A stretch of 53,358 bases of DNA, from positions 1 through 53,358 of the forward strand of contig JAAXXT010000015.1 of the NCBI GenBank assembly GCA_013334325.1, given 5' to 3'. The notes under the pieces were generated by a model. That model made no database searches. It worked only from the letters and a program-made list of their open reading frames with translations, and was not told the DNA's origin. Of this stretch, positions 27,252-35,141 are shown one piece after another; within the stretch, counting starts at the first letter, position 1; each line of letters opens with the position of its first letter. The DNA comes from Erysipelotrichaceae bacterium. Its GTDB lineage: Bacteria > Bacillota_I > Bacilli_A > Erysipelotrichales > Erysipelotrichaceae. A program made the translations under genes and the position numbers.

Positions 27252-28201
27252 TATAGTTCCACCTCTCTTCTCTTAGTCACAACGACTTGGATCAGTGAGA
27301 AGGTCACCAAGACCAAGAAGAAGACAATAGCTTTGGCTTGAGCCTGAGCTGTATTTAATCCTACACTACTTGTTTCAGCGATATGCATCGCCAATAAAGT
27401 AGTTCCTTTAATGGCTTGTCCCATAAACATCGTAGATGGTCCACCATTGGTCAACGATACGTTGACATCGAATTGTTTAAATGAATTGACTAAAGTTAAG
27501 AACATGGTGATCGTAAATGCTGGCATAACCATAGGTATGGTTATGGCTCTAAAGCGTTGCCAAGCATTGGCGCCGTCGATCTGAGCAGCTTCTAGAAGTT
27601 CCGCAGGAACATTTTGAAGTGCCGCGACATAGATCATCATGACATAGCCTGCATATTGCCAAGTAGAAACGATAACCAAGGCAATAATGGCTGTCTTTGA
27701 GTCACCCAGTAGCGTCTTGCTTAAGGCGCCGATTCCCGTTACGGTAGCTAAACCAGGAACAAATTGATTGAAAATAAATTGCCATATGTACCCTAAGATG
27801 ATTCCTCCAATAACATTCGGCAGGAAAAAACCTGCACGATAGATATTTCGATATTTTAGTTTGGATGTTGCCAACATCGCTAAAGCAAAGGCAACGACAT
27901 TGACGCTAATGATATTGAGCACTGTATAGATACTCGTAATCATCGTGGCATATAAGAATTTGAAATCTTTAAACGCGTCGATGTAATTTTTAAATCCTAC
28001 CCAATCAATGGAAGGTTGAGCCGTTGCTGACCAGTTGGTAAATGAATAATACAAACCAATCGAGAAAGGGATGATTTGAACCATAAAGAAAGAGAAGAGT
28101 GCCGGAAATAAGAAGATCCAGAATACCATTCTCTGGATAAACATATCTCTTTCAAGGCCTCGTGCAGGATCTTTTTTAAAGAGGTTTAGCAGTTTTTTCA
28201 T
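27251..28201 (-). CDS. Sugar ABC transporter permease, MalF type
   Basis: 316 residues, six hydrophobic segments. EAA loop LEAAQIDGANAWQRFRAITIPM. It pairs with the MalG-type subunit. No ATP-binding subunit is encoded in the cluster, as in many Gram-positive CUT1 systems that share one ATPase (MsmX type) encoded elsewhere. Separated from the binding-protein gene by a strong hairpin. Confidence 0.93.
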   Translation of the reverse strand: MKKLLNLFKKDPARGLERDMFIQRMVFWIFLFPALFSFFMVQIIPFSIGLYYSFTNWSATAQPSIDWVGFKNYIDAFKDFKFLYATMITSIYTVLNIISVNVVAFALAMLATSKLKYRNIYRAGFFLPNVIGGIILGYIWQFIFNQFVPGLATVTGIGALSKTLLGDSKTAIIALVIVSTWQYAGYVMMIYVAALQNVPAELLEAAQIDGANAWQRFRAITIPMVMPAFTITMFLTLVNSFKQFDVNVSLTNGGPSTMFMGQAIKGTTLLAMHIAETSSVGLNTAQAQAKAIVFFLVLVTFSLIQVVVTKRREVEL

Positions 28202-28223
28202 AGTTTGCTCCTTAATGGGAAGA

Positions 28224-28247
28224 AAGGGGTAGGCGAACCTACCCCTT
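28224..28247 (-). terminator. Intra-operon hairpin with UUCG tetraloop
   Basis: A 10-bp perfect stem AAGGGGTAGG/CCTACCCCTT closes a TTCG tetraloop between the binding-protein stop and the first permease. The following TCTTCCC is a poor T tract, so a leaky terminator or a 3'-stabilising hairpin is likelier than a full stop. Confidence 0.75.
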
Positions 28248-28264
28248 ACTTAATAATGATATGA

Positions 28265-29512
28265 CTAGTGCGTTGTAGCGTATGTTGCTAAAGCATCATG
28301 CAACAAGGTTGTGAATTCTTCTACTGTAACAGCTTTTTGAGCCAATTGGTCGTAGATAGGACCTAAAGTACTGTCACGGAAATCTCCTGTGAACAAGTAT
28401 TGGTTCCATGAATAGATCTTACCAGCAGCAGCCCAAGCTTGAACGGATTTGCTCAACTGGCCAGCAGGTTGTAAAGTAATGTTTTTGAAAGCAGGAATCA
28501 TACCAGCTTTGTTAACGATGTAGTCTTGTCCTTCAGTTGTAAATACCATATCGGACAAGAAGTCTTTAACAGCTTCTAGATTCTTGGAATCTTTATTAAC
28601 GACGTACCAAGCAGGTGCAGAAACGAAGATACCATCGGTAACAGCTTTGGATGAACCGTGAGGTGCGAAAGCCATATCGAATGTAGCGTCTTTTAAGTTT
28701 CCATCAACCCAGTTGCCTTGGTGTAGGAATACGGATTTCTGATTCAAGAATGCGCCGACTTGAGAATCATAGTTCCCAGTGGTCAAGACAGTTTGATCAG
28801 CATAGGTAAACAATAAGTTGACCCAGTTAGCATATTCTGATAAACGTGTTGCATCAATGGTTCCATCGAGCAATGCGTTCGCAACATCTTTGCTTCCATA
28901 TGGCAAGCCATTGGACAACAAGGAGTTGAAATTATGGTGAGCAGTAACCCAGTACATACCAGGACCAGCAGCCATAGAAACTACAGAATCAATACCTAAT
29001 TCAGCTTTCTTGGATTCCAAGATAGCCAATGCAGTTACATAACCATCATAACTTGTCAAAGTCTTAGGATCGATACCGGCTTGTGTCAACAAGTCAGCAT
29101 TGTAAGCCATACCCCAACCTTCGATAGCAACTGGGAAACCAACAACTTTGTCGCCATCTTTGTAAGCTACGTCTGTCTGAGCAACCCAATCAGAACCTGT
29201 CAAATCAGCGATAATGGCTTTCCATTCGTTGTAAGATTCAGGACCGTCAATTGGGAAGATGTCAGGCATTGTGCCGGCAGCGTAATCCGCTTTCAGTACA
29301 TCGCCTAAAGTACATGAACTACCACCACATGAAGTGACGATGACTTTAACGCCTGTCTTTGCTTCATAAGCAGCAGCATAAGCCTGGAGCGCAGCGTCGA
29401 TTTCTGGTTTGTTCTGCTTCCAAGTGATAACGATTTGTTCCTTCTTAGGAGCACAAGCCGTCATGGAGATCAATACCATGAACATAGATAATAATACTAA
29501 CAGTTTTTTCAT
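28265..29512 (-). CDS. Sugar ABC transporter substrate-binding lipoprotein
   Basis: 415 residues from the ATG at 29512 (GGAGGG 5 nt upstream); the frame extends to 29734 but that would overlap the divergent regulator and the operators. Signal peptide MKKLLVLLSMFMVLISMTAC with lipidated C20. The mature part is a CUT1 extracellular solute-binding domain (PDIFPIDGPESYNEW, VGFPVAIEGWGMAYN). It captures sugar outside the membrane. A second Cys pair, C62 and C67 (CX4C), could form a disulfide, unusual in such proteins. Confidence 0.93.
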   Translation of the reverse strand: MKKLLVLLSMFMVLISMTACAPKKEQIVITWKQNKPEIDAALQAYAAAYEAKTGVKVIVTSCGGSSCTLGDVLKADYAAGTMPDIFPIDGPESYNEWKAIIADLTGSDWVAQTDVAYKDGDKVVGFPVAIEGWGMAYNADLLTQAGIDPKTLTSYDGYVTALAILESKKAELGIDSVVSMAAGPGMYWVTAHHNFNSLLSNGLPYGSKDVANALLDGTIDATRLSEYANWVNLLFTYADQTVLTTGNYDSQVGAFLNQKSVFLHQGNWVDGNLKDATFDMAFAPHGSSKAVTDGIFVSAPAWYVVNKDSKNLEAVKDFLSDMVFTTEGQDYIVNKAGMIPAFKNITLQPAGQLSKSVQAWAAAGKIYSWNQYLFTGDFRDSTLGPIYDQLAQKAVTVEEFTTLLHDALATYATTH

Positions 29513-29536
29513 TTTACCCTCCTGTTGTATGTGTTT

Positions 29537-29566
29537 ATTATACCTGTAAACGCTTCCATTTCTCAA
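29537..29566 (-). promoter_or_regulatory. Promoter of the sugar-uptake operon
   Basis: Perfect -10 TATAAT (29537-29542), 18-bp spacer, -35 TTGAGA (29561-29566), minus strand. Operator 1 occupies the spacer. Confidence 0.82.
29545..29558. promoter_or_regulatory. LacI-family operator 1 (also fits cre)
   Basis: TGTAAACGCTTCCA has the central CG and TGTAAACG/CTTCCA half-sites of LacI/CcpA-family operators, and fits the cre consensus TGWAARCGYTWNCW at all positions. Lying between -10 and -35 it should block RNA polymerase. Either the divergent LacI or CcpA could bind. Confidence 0.72.
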
Positions 29567-29577
29567 ATTATTTATTG

Positions 29578-29591
29578 TGTAATCGTTTTCA
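29578..29591. promoter_or_regulatory. LacI-family operator 2
   Basis: TGTAATCGTTTTCA has the same pattern as operator 1 with one departure. The centres of the two sites are 33 bp apart, about three helical turns, so two dimers would lie on the same face of DNA. It is also just upstream of the lacI -10. Confidence 0.65.
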
Positions 29592-29603
29592 AGACAGAAA
29601 TGG

Positions 29604-29609
29604 TAAAAT
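29604..29609 (+). promoter_or_regulatory. -10 element of lacI
   Basis: TAAAAT lies 6 nt before the lacI ATG, with no good -35. Transcription would start at or next to the ATG. Confidence 0.45.
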
Positions 29610-29615
29610 AGATTC

Positions 29616-30608
29616 ATGAGTACCATAGATGAAGTTGCCTTTTTAGCAAAAGTAAGTGTCGCAACAGTCTCTCGTGTGATCAATAACAACACAAATGTCT
29701 CTCCTGAAACAAAAGAGCGCGTTTTAAACGCCATAGCACGTTTAAAGTATCAACCTAATGCAATGGGAGCGCTATTAAGAAAAGAACATACAGGAATGAT
29801 ATTGATTCTACTTCATAGTGTAGACAATCCTTTCTTCTCTCCTATCGTTCAAGGGATAGAATACTTTGCCCAATCCAATGGGATGAATGTCTTGATTTGT
29901 ACCACTTACGGAGATAAAAATAGAGAGAATCATTATCTAGATTTACTCAAGTCTCATTTTGTTGATGGACTATTGTTGATCACCAACACGTTGACCTGTG
30001 AAGAATTGAATGAGCTCAATAGGAACTACCCTGTAGTTCAAGTGGTTGAATACTTACCTGATTGTGATGCATCTTATTTTTCAATAGACTTTTATCAAGC
30101 AGCGTTTTCTCTTGTTGAGCGTCTAATTGAAAAAGGTCATCATGATATTGCTTTCATCCATGCTGGTCTAGCAGATATCGTTTCTACTAAGAAGAAGTAT
30201 CAAGCTTACTGTGATGCCTTAAAGAAACATAACTTAGAACCAATCATCGAAGACATTTCTGAGCATGCCTTTGGTTATGAATCTGGAAGAACCATGACAC
30301 GTGAACTTCTAAAAGAACACCCTTCTATTACAGCTTTCTTTGCGACCTCTGATCTAATGGCATGTGGAATACTGGATGAATTAAGAGATCAAGGTTTTAA
30401 AGTTCCTCAAGATAAATCTATTATTAGTTTCGATAATACGATCTTTTCAACTCTTGTCCAACCTAATTTAACTAGTGTCGATGTGAATGGATTTCAATTG
30501 GGATATCAATCCTTAGAGTATCTAAAAAAACGCATCAACGATAAGAAGTTTACTGATAAACTTGAAGTCTTTCTACCTTATGTCATTCATGAAAGAGAAT
30601 CATCTTAA
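29616..30608 (+). CDS. LacI-family transcriptional regulator of sugar uptake
   Basis: 330 residues. N-terminal helix-turn-helix and hinge helix (MSTIDEVAFLAKVSVATVSR, then RLKYQPNAMGALLR at about 43-56). A periplasmic-binding-protein-like effector domain follows (VDNPFFSPIVQGIE, FFATSDLMACGILDEL, IISFDNT). It is divergent from the ABC transporter operon with two matching operators in between, so it most likely represses that operon until a sugar binds. No Shine-Dalgarno sequence is seen before the ATG. Confidence 0.93.
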   Translation: MSTIDEVAFLAKVSVATVSRVINNNTNVSPETKERVLNAIARLKYQPNAMGALLRKEHTGMILILLHSVDNPFFSPIVQGIEYFAQSNGMNVLICTTYGDKNRENHYLDLLKSHFVDGLLLITNTLTCEELNELNRNYPVVQVVEYLPDCDASYFSIDFYQAAFSLVERLIEKGHHDIAFIHAGLADIVSTKKKYQAYCDALKKHNLEPIIEDISEHAFGYESGRTMTRELLKEHPSITAFFATSDLMACGILDELRDQGFKVPQDKSIISFDNTIFSTLVQPNLTSVDVNGFQLGYQSLEYLKKRINDKKFTDKLEVFLPYVIHERESS

Positions 30609-30628
30609 GGATCCATTGGATCCTTTTT
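30607..30628 (+). terminator. Terminator of lacI
   Basis: An 8-bp stem AAGGATCC/GGATCCTT with a 3-nt loop and T run; the first two bases are the end of the stop codon. Confidence 0.85.
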
Positions 30629-30636
30629 AAATACAT

Positions 30637-30665
30637 AAAAAAACAACTCACTAATGAGTTGTTTT
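30637..30665 (-). terminator. Terminator of the str operon (after tuf)
   Basis: An 11-bp perfect stem AAAACAACTCA (30640-30650) / TGAGTTGTTTT (30655-30665), with a 7-T run on the minus strand. It separates tuf from the accessory insert. Confidence 0.9.
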
Positions 30666-30682
30666 GATGTTTGTTTGTATGA

Positions 30683-31867
30683 TTATTTGATGATGGTAGT
30701 AACGTTACCAGCACCAACTGTACGGCCACCTTCACGAATGGAGAAGGTAGTTCCTTGTTCAACAGCGATCGGGGAAATCAATTCGACTTCCATTTGAACG
30801 TTGTCGCCCGGCATAACCATTTCAACGCCAGCTGGCAGTTTAATGACGCCGGTTACGTCGGTAGTACGGAAGTAGAATTGCGGACGATAGTTCGCAACGA
30901 ACGGTGTATGACGACCGCCTTCTTCTTTACTCAAAACGTAAACTTGGCAAGTAAAGGTCGTATGTGGTTTAACTGAACCTGGTTTAGCCAAAACTTGGCC
31001 ACGTTCGATTTCTTCACGGTTGACGCCACGAAGCAAAGCTCCACAGTTATCGCCAGCCAAGGCAGAATCCAACGACTTACGGAACATTTCCAAACCGGTA
31101 ACAACGGATTTACGAGTAGGCTTGATCCCAATGATTTCGACTTCTTCGCCGACTTTGATTTGTCCACGTTCAACACGACCAGTAGCAACTGTGCCACGAC
31201 CAGTAATGGTGAATACGTCTTCAACCGCCATCATGAAAGGCTTGTCTGTTTCACGGGAAGGATTCGGGATGTAGCTGTCAACAGCGTCCATCAATTCTTG
31301 CAGAGCAGGTTCCCACTTAGGATCGCCTTCGCCGCCTTTTAATGCAGAACCGCGTACGACAGGAGCGTTATCTCCGTCGAAGCCGTTTTTGCTTAATAGT
31401 TCACGAACTTCCATTTCGACCAAGTCAATGAGTTCATCATCATCGACCATGTCGCATTTGTTCAAGAAGACAACGATGTGTGGAACACCAACTTGGTGAG
31501 CCAACAAGATGTGTTCTCTTGTCTGAGGCATAGGTCCGTCAGTAGCAGCAACGACCAAGATCGCGCCGTCCATCTGAGCAGCTCCAGTAATCATGTTTTT
31601 AATGTAATCTGCGTGTCCTGGGCAGTCAACATGTGCATAGTGACGTGCTGCAGTCGAATATTCGACGTGAGCGGTGTTGATTGTAATTCCACGAGCTTTT
31701 TCTTCAGGTGCGCCATCGATTTGGTCGTAACGCATTTCCTTAGCCATACCCTTCTTGGCTAGGTAGCGGGTGATCGCAGCAGTAAGCGTAGTTTTTCCGT
31801 GGTCAACGTGACCAATGGTTCCAATATTTACGTGCGGCTTGGATCTGTCAAATTTTTCTTTTGCCAT
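30683..31867 (-). CDS. tuf: Elongation factor Tu
   Basis: 394 residues from the ATG at 31867 (AGGAGG upstream; an earlier in-frame ATG is unsupported). G1 GHVDHGKT (19-26), the DCPGHADY G3 motif and NKCDMVDD G4 motif, then the two beta domains. It delivers aminoacyl-tRNA to the ribosome. It is last in rpsL-rpsG-fusA-tuf and has its own likely promoter. Confidence 0.99.
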   Translation of the reverse strand: MAKEKFDRSKPHVNIGTIGHVDHGKTTLTAAITRYLAKKGMAKEMRYDQIDGAPEEKARGITINTAHVEYSTAARHYAHVDCPGHADYIKNMITGAAQMDGAILVVAATDGPMPQTREHILLAHQVGVPHIVVFLNKCDMVDDDELIDLVEMEVRELLSKNGFDGDNAPVVRGSALKGGEGDPKWEPALQELMDAVDSYIPNPSRETDKPFMMAVEDVFTITGRGTVATGRVERGQIKVGEEVEIIGIKPTRKSVVTGLEMFRKSLDSALAGDNCGALLRGVNREEIERGQVLAKPGSVKPHTTFTCQVYVLSKEEGGRHTPFVANYRPQFYFRTTDVTGVIKLPAGVEMVMPGDNVQMEVELISPIAVEQGTTFSIREGGRTVGAGNVTTIIK

Positions 31868-31910
31868 AAGTTGTTCTCCTCCTAATATGGTGTTGTTAGT
31901 AAGCACTTCT

Positions 31911-31939
31911 ATTCTATTCTAAACAAGTCCCAAAATCAA
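31911..31939 (-). promoter_or_regulatory. Probable internal promoter for tuf
   Basis: -35 TTGATT (31934-31939), 17-bp spacer, -10 TAGAAT (31911-31916), minus strand, in the 76-nt gap after fusA. A second TAGAAT overlaps it. It would let EF-Tu exceed its operon partners. Confidence 0.6.
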
Positions 31940-31943
31940 GCCA

Positions 31944-34022
31944 TTACTTTTCTTCAGCGTTCTTTTTAGCGATTTTTTCAGCAATGGATTTAGGCACTTC
32001 TGAATAGTGGTCAAATTGCATCGAATAAGAACCACGTCCTTGTGTAAAGGAGCGTAGATCCGTCGCATAACCAAACATTTCAGAAAGCGGGATTTCAGCT
32101 TGGACGATCGTTGCGTTACCGCGTTCGACTTGGTCCTTGATCTGTCCACGACGCGAACTGACATCACCCATAACAGAGCCTAAATATTCAGAAGGAGCTG
32201 TTACTTCGATAGACATGATCGGTTCTAGGATAACCGGATTACATTTTCTACCGGCTTCTTTCAAAGCCATAGAAGCTGCAATCTTATACGCCATTTCCGA
32301 GGAATCTACATCATGGTAGGACCCATCAAATAGGGTAGCCTTGATGTCGATGACTGGATATCCGGCGATCAATCCATTAGGTAGGGCTGCAACGAGTCCT
32401 TCCATAGATGGCTTGATGTATTCTTTAGGAATGCTTCCCCCAACGATCGCATCGACGAAGGTAAATCCTTTACCGACTTCGTTAGGTTCAAATTTGATCC
32501 AAACATGACCATATTGACCACGTCCTCCGGATTGACGGATGAAGCGGCCTTCGCATTCCGCAGTTCCACGAATGGTTTCACGGTAAGCGACTTGAGGAGC
32601 ACCGACGTTGGCTTCAACTTTGAATTCGCGTTTCATACGATCCACGATGATGTCTAAGTGAAGTTCGCCCATACCCGCAATAATGGTTTGACCCGTTTCA
32701 GGATCTGTATAGGTTCTAAAGGTTGGATCTTCTTCAGCGAGCTTTTGTAGAGCTACGCCCATCTTATCGAGTTCACCTTTGGTTTTAGGTTCAATGGCGA
32801 TGTTGATAACTGGTTCTGGGAAGACCATCTTTTCTAGGATAATGAAGGATTTTTCATCACAGAGCGTATCGCCTGTGGTGGTATCTTTTAATCCAACGGC
32901 TGCGGCGATATCGCCAGAGTAAACTTCAGTGATTTCATTTCTATGATTGGCATGCATTTGAACCAATCTAGAGAAACGTTCACGGTTGTTTTTCGTTGAA
33001 TTGAAGACATAGGATCCAGAACTGATATGTCCTGAATAAACTCTGAAATAGGTCAATCTTCCAATAAAGGGGTCTGTCATGACTTTGAAAGCCAAAGCAG
33101 CAAACGGTTCTTTATCATCAGCGTGACGAACATCAGGGGTCCCGTCTTCTTTGATGCCCATGATTGCAGGAACATCCAAAGGAGAAGGCAAGTAATCGAT
33201 GACTGCATCCAACATGGCAGTTACGCCTTTGTTTTTATATGCAGCGCCACACAAGACTGGGAAGAATTCTCCAGTGATGACAGCTTTACGAATGGCGGCT
33301 TTGATTTCAGCGACGCTGAGTTCTTCGCCTTCCAAGTATTTCATCATGATGTCTTCATCGTAATCCGCAACCATTTCAACGAGTTTAGCGCGATATTCTT
33401 CGACGCTATCGACCATTTCAGCTGGGATTTCTGTAAAGGTATCTTCTTTGGTCTTATCACCTGAGAAGATTCTCGCTTTACGTTCGATGATGTCGATCAG
33501 TCCATCGAAATAGTTTTCGACGCCGATCGGCAATTGGATAGGAGTAGCTTTAGCACCCAAACGAGTGATCAAGGTTTTAGCCGACATGTAGAAGTCTGCA
33601 CCAGTCGCATCCATCTTATTGACGAAGACGATTCGTGGGACATTGTATTTTGTGGCTTGTCTCCAGACGGTTTCAGTTTGAGGTTCTACCCCATTCTTTC
33701 CATCTAGAAGCGTTACGGCACCATCTAGTACACGTAAAGAGCGTTCTACTTCGACGGTAAAGTCGACGTGACCTGGGGTGTCTATGATGTTGATTCGGTT
33801 GTTTTTCCATTGAGCCGTGGTGGCTGCGGAAGTAATCGTGATACCGCGTTCCTGTTCCTGAGCCATCCAATCCATAGTGGCGGCGCCGTCATGCACTTCA
33901 CCAATCTTATGGGTTTTTCCGGTATAGAATAGGATTCTTTCGGTAGTAGTGGTTTTACCGGCGTCGATGTGGGCCATGATGCCGATATTTCTTGTGTTCG
34001 CTAGTGAATATTCACGTGCCAT
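31944..34022 (-). CDS. fusA: Elongation factor G
   Basis: 692 residues. G1 AHIDAGKT (17-24), G3 DTPGHVDF, G4 NKMDATGAD; domain IV has [16 protein letters not shown] and the domain V end is [20 protein letters not shown]. GTPase that moves tRNAs and mRNA after peptide bond formation. Standard Firmicutes form with no insertion. Confidence 0.99.
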   Translation of the reverse strand: MAREYSLANTRNIGIMAHIDAGKTTTTERILFYTGKTHKIGEVHDGAATMDWMAQEQERGITITSAATTAQWKNNRINIIDTPGHVDFTVEVERSLRVLDGAVTLLDGKNGVEPQTETVWRQATKYNVPRIVFVNKMDATGADFYMSAKTLITRLGAKATPIQLPIGVENYFDGLIDIIERKARIFSGDKTKEDTFTEIPAEMVDSVEEYRAKLVEMVADYDEDIMMKYLEGEELSVAEIKAAIRKAVITGEFFPVLCGAAYKNKGVTAMLDAVIDYLPSPLDVPAIMGIKEDGTPDVRHADDKEPFAALAFKVMTDPFIGRLTYFRVYSGHISSGSYVFNSTKNNRERFSRLVQMHANHRNEITEVYSGDIAAAVGLKDTTTGDTLCDEKSFIILEKMVFPEPVINIAIEPKTKGELDKMGVALQKLAEEDPTFRTYTDPETGQTIIAGMGELHLDIIVDRMKREFKVEANVGAPQVAYRETIRGTAECEGRFIRQSGGRGQYGHVWIKFEPNEVGKGFTFVDAIVGGSIPKEYIKPSMEGLVAALPNGLIAGYPVIDIKATLFDGSYHDVDSSEMAYKIAASMALKEAGRKCNPVILEPIMSIEVTAPSEYLGSVMGDVSSRRGQIKDQVERGNATIVQAEIPLSEMFGYATDLRSFTQGRGSYSMQFDHYSEVPKSIAEKIAKKNAEEK

Positions 34023-34060
34023 TAGCGGGTCACCTCCTTAGTTAAGCACTTTCGCATGTC

Positions 34061-34531
34061 TTACCAACGGTAATGAGCGAAGGCTTTGTTGGCTTCAGCC
34101 ATCTTATGAACGTCGTCTCTTTTCTTAACGGAAGCACCAGTGCCATTAGCGGCATCGATGATTTCATTGGCTAAACGTTGTTGCATTGTTTTTTCATTTC
34201 TTAAACGAGCATAATTAACGACCCATCTTAAACCTAAAGTCAATCTACGTTCAGCGGAGACTTCTACCGGTACTTGGTAGTTGGATCCCCCAACGCGTCT
34301 TGCTTTGAGTTCTAACATCGGCATAACGTTGGCGAGTGCTTGTTCAAACACTTCCATTGGTTGACGACTTGTCTTTTCTTCGATCATATCGAAGGCATCA
34401 TAGAGGATATTGGAAGCGACGCCGCGTTTCCCATCCAACATGATCTTATTGATTAAGCGAGTAACCAGTTTAGAGTTGTAGATCGGATCGATCAGGACGT
34501 CTCTTTTGGCTATAAAACCTTTTCTTGGCAT
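34061..34531 (-). CDS. rpsG: 30S ribosomal protein S7 (uS7)
   Basis: 156 residues, usual length. [20 protein letters not shown], then [23 protein letters not shown]; the C-terminus ends in AHYRW. S7 nucleates head assembly and binds E-site tRNA. 17 nt after rpsL. Confidence 0.99.
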   Translation of the reverse strand: MPRKGFIAKRDVLIDPIYNSKLVTRLINKIMLDGKRGVASNILYDAFDMIEEKTSRQPMEVFEQALANVMPMLELKARRVGGSNYQVPVEVSAERRLTLGLRWVVNYARLRNEKTMQQRLANEIIDAANGTGASVKKRDDVHKMAEANKAFAHYRW

Positions 34532-34548
34532 GTTCTGTCGTTCCTTTC

Positions 34549-34971
34549 TTACTTAGCGGCCGCTTTAGGACGCTTTGCACCGTAAAGGGATCTACCCTGT
34601 CTACGATTGTCTACTCCGGCACAGTCTAAGGTACCGCGGATGATATGGTAACGAACCCCAGGTAAATCTTTGACACGACCGCCACGAATCATGACGACGC
34701 TGTGTTCCTGTAAGTTATGACCGATCCCTGGGATATACGCTGTAACTTCCATTCCGTTGGATAAACGTACACGGGCATATTTGCGTAGAGCGGAATTCGG
34801 TTTCTTTGGTGTCATGGTACCGACACGGGTGCAGACTCCACGTTTTTGCGGAGATGAGATGTCAGTTGGACGACGTTCCAAAGTATTCAAACCTCTGTTT
34901 AGTGCTGGAGATTTTGATTTATACACTTTGTTTGTACGGCCTTGGCTGACCAATTGGTTGATTGTAGGCAT
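34549..34971 (-). CDS. rpsL: 30S ribosomal protein S12 (uS12)
   Basis: 140 residues from the ATG at 34971 (AAGGGG upstream). [20 protein letters not shown] has the Lys equivalent to E. coli K42 in the [10 protein letters not shown] motif, the streptomycin-sensitive state. [25 protein letters not shown] follows, with Lys at the position equivalent to K87. The frame upstream to 35010 is not supported by a Shine-Dalgarno. Confidence 0.98.
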   Translation of the reverse strand: MPTINQLVSQGRTNKVYKSKSPALNRGLNTLERRPTDISSPQKRGVCTRVGTMTPKKPNSALRKYARVRLSNGMEVTAYIPGIGHNLQEHSVVMIRGGRVKDLPGVRYHIIRGTLDCAGVDNRRQGRSLYGAKRPKAAAK

Positions 34972-35068
34972 TTTGTACCCCTTTCTTGCACACATTACCG
35001 GGTGTGCCATCTTTCGTAATTGAAGTTTAGTTCCGTTAGTCGGAACGCATTCATCGATAAGCCTTCAT
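34972..35068 (-). promoter_or_regulatory. Structured 5' leader of the str operon
   Basis: About 95 nt. Two clear hairpins: GTTCCG/CGGAAC with a 5-nt loop (35030-35046), and GCACAC/GTGTGC with an 8-nt loop (34988-35007), the latter just before the rpsL Shine-Dalgarno. Possible S12 or S7 autoregulatory site; inferred only from position and folding. Confidence 0.45.
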
Positions 35069-35097
35069 ATGATAAAGCGTTTAGAGGGACTTGTCAA
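35069..35097 (-). promoter_or_regulatory. Promoter of rpsL-rpsG-fusA(-tuf)
   Basis: -35 TTGACA (35092-35097), 17-bp spacer, -10 TATCAT (35069-35074), minus strand, directly after the rpoC terminator. Confidence 0.85.
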
Positions 35098-35106
35098 TGA
35101 TAAACA

Positions 35107-35134
35107 AGAAAAAACGGCTGTTTTCAGCCGTTTT
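35107..35134 (-). terminator. Terminator of rpoB-rpoC
   Basis: A 10-bp perfect stem AAAACGGCTG (35111-35120) / CAGCCGTTTT (35125-35134), 4-nt loop, T run on the minus strand, starting 7 bp after the rpoC stop. Confidence 0.92.
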
Positions 35135-35141
35135 CATCTCA

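Noticed and set aside
29513-29734. Longer N-terminus for the sugar-binding protein (start near 29734)
   Set aside because: It would cross the operators, the promoter and the divergent lacI start. The ATG at 29512 has GGAGGG and begins a lipoprotein signal peptide.
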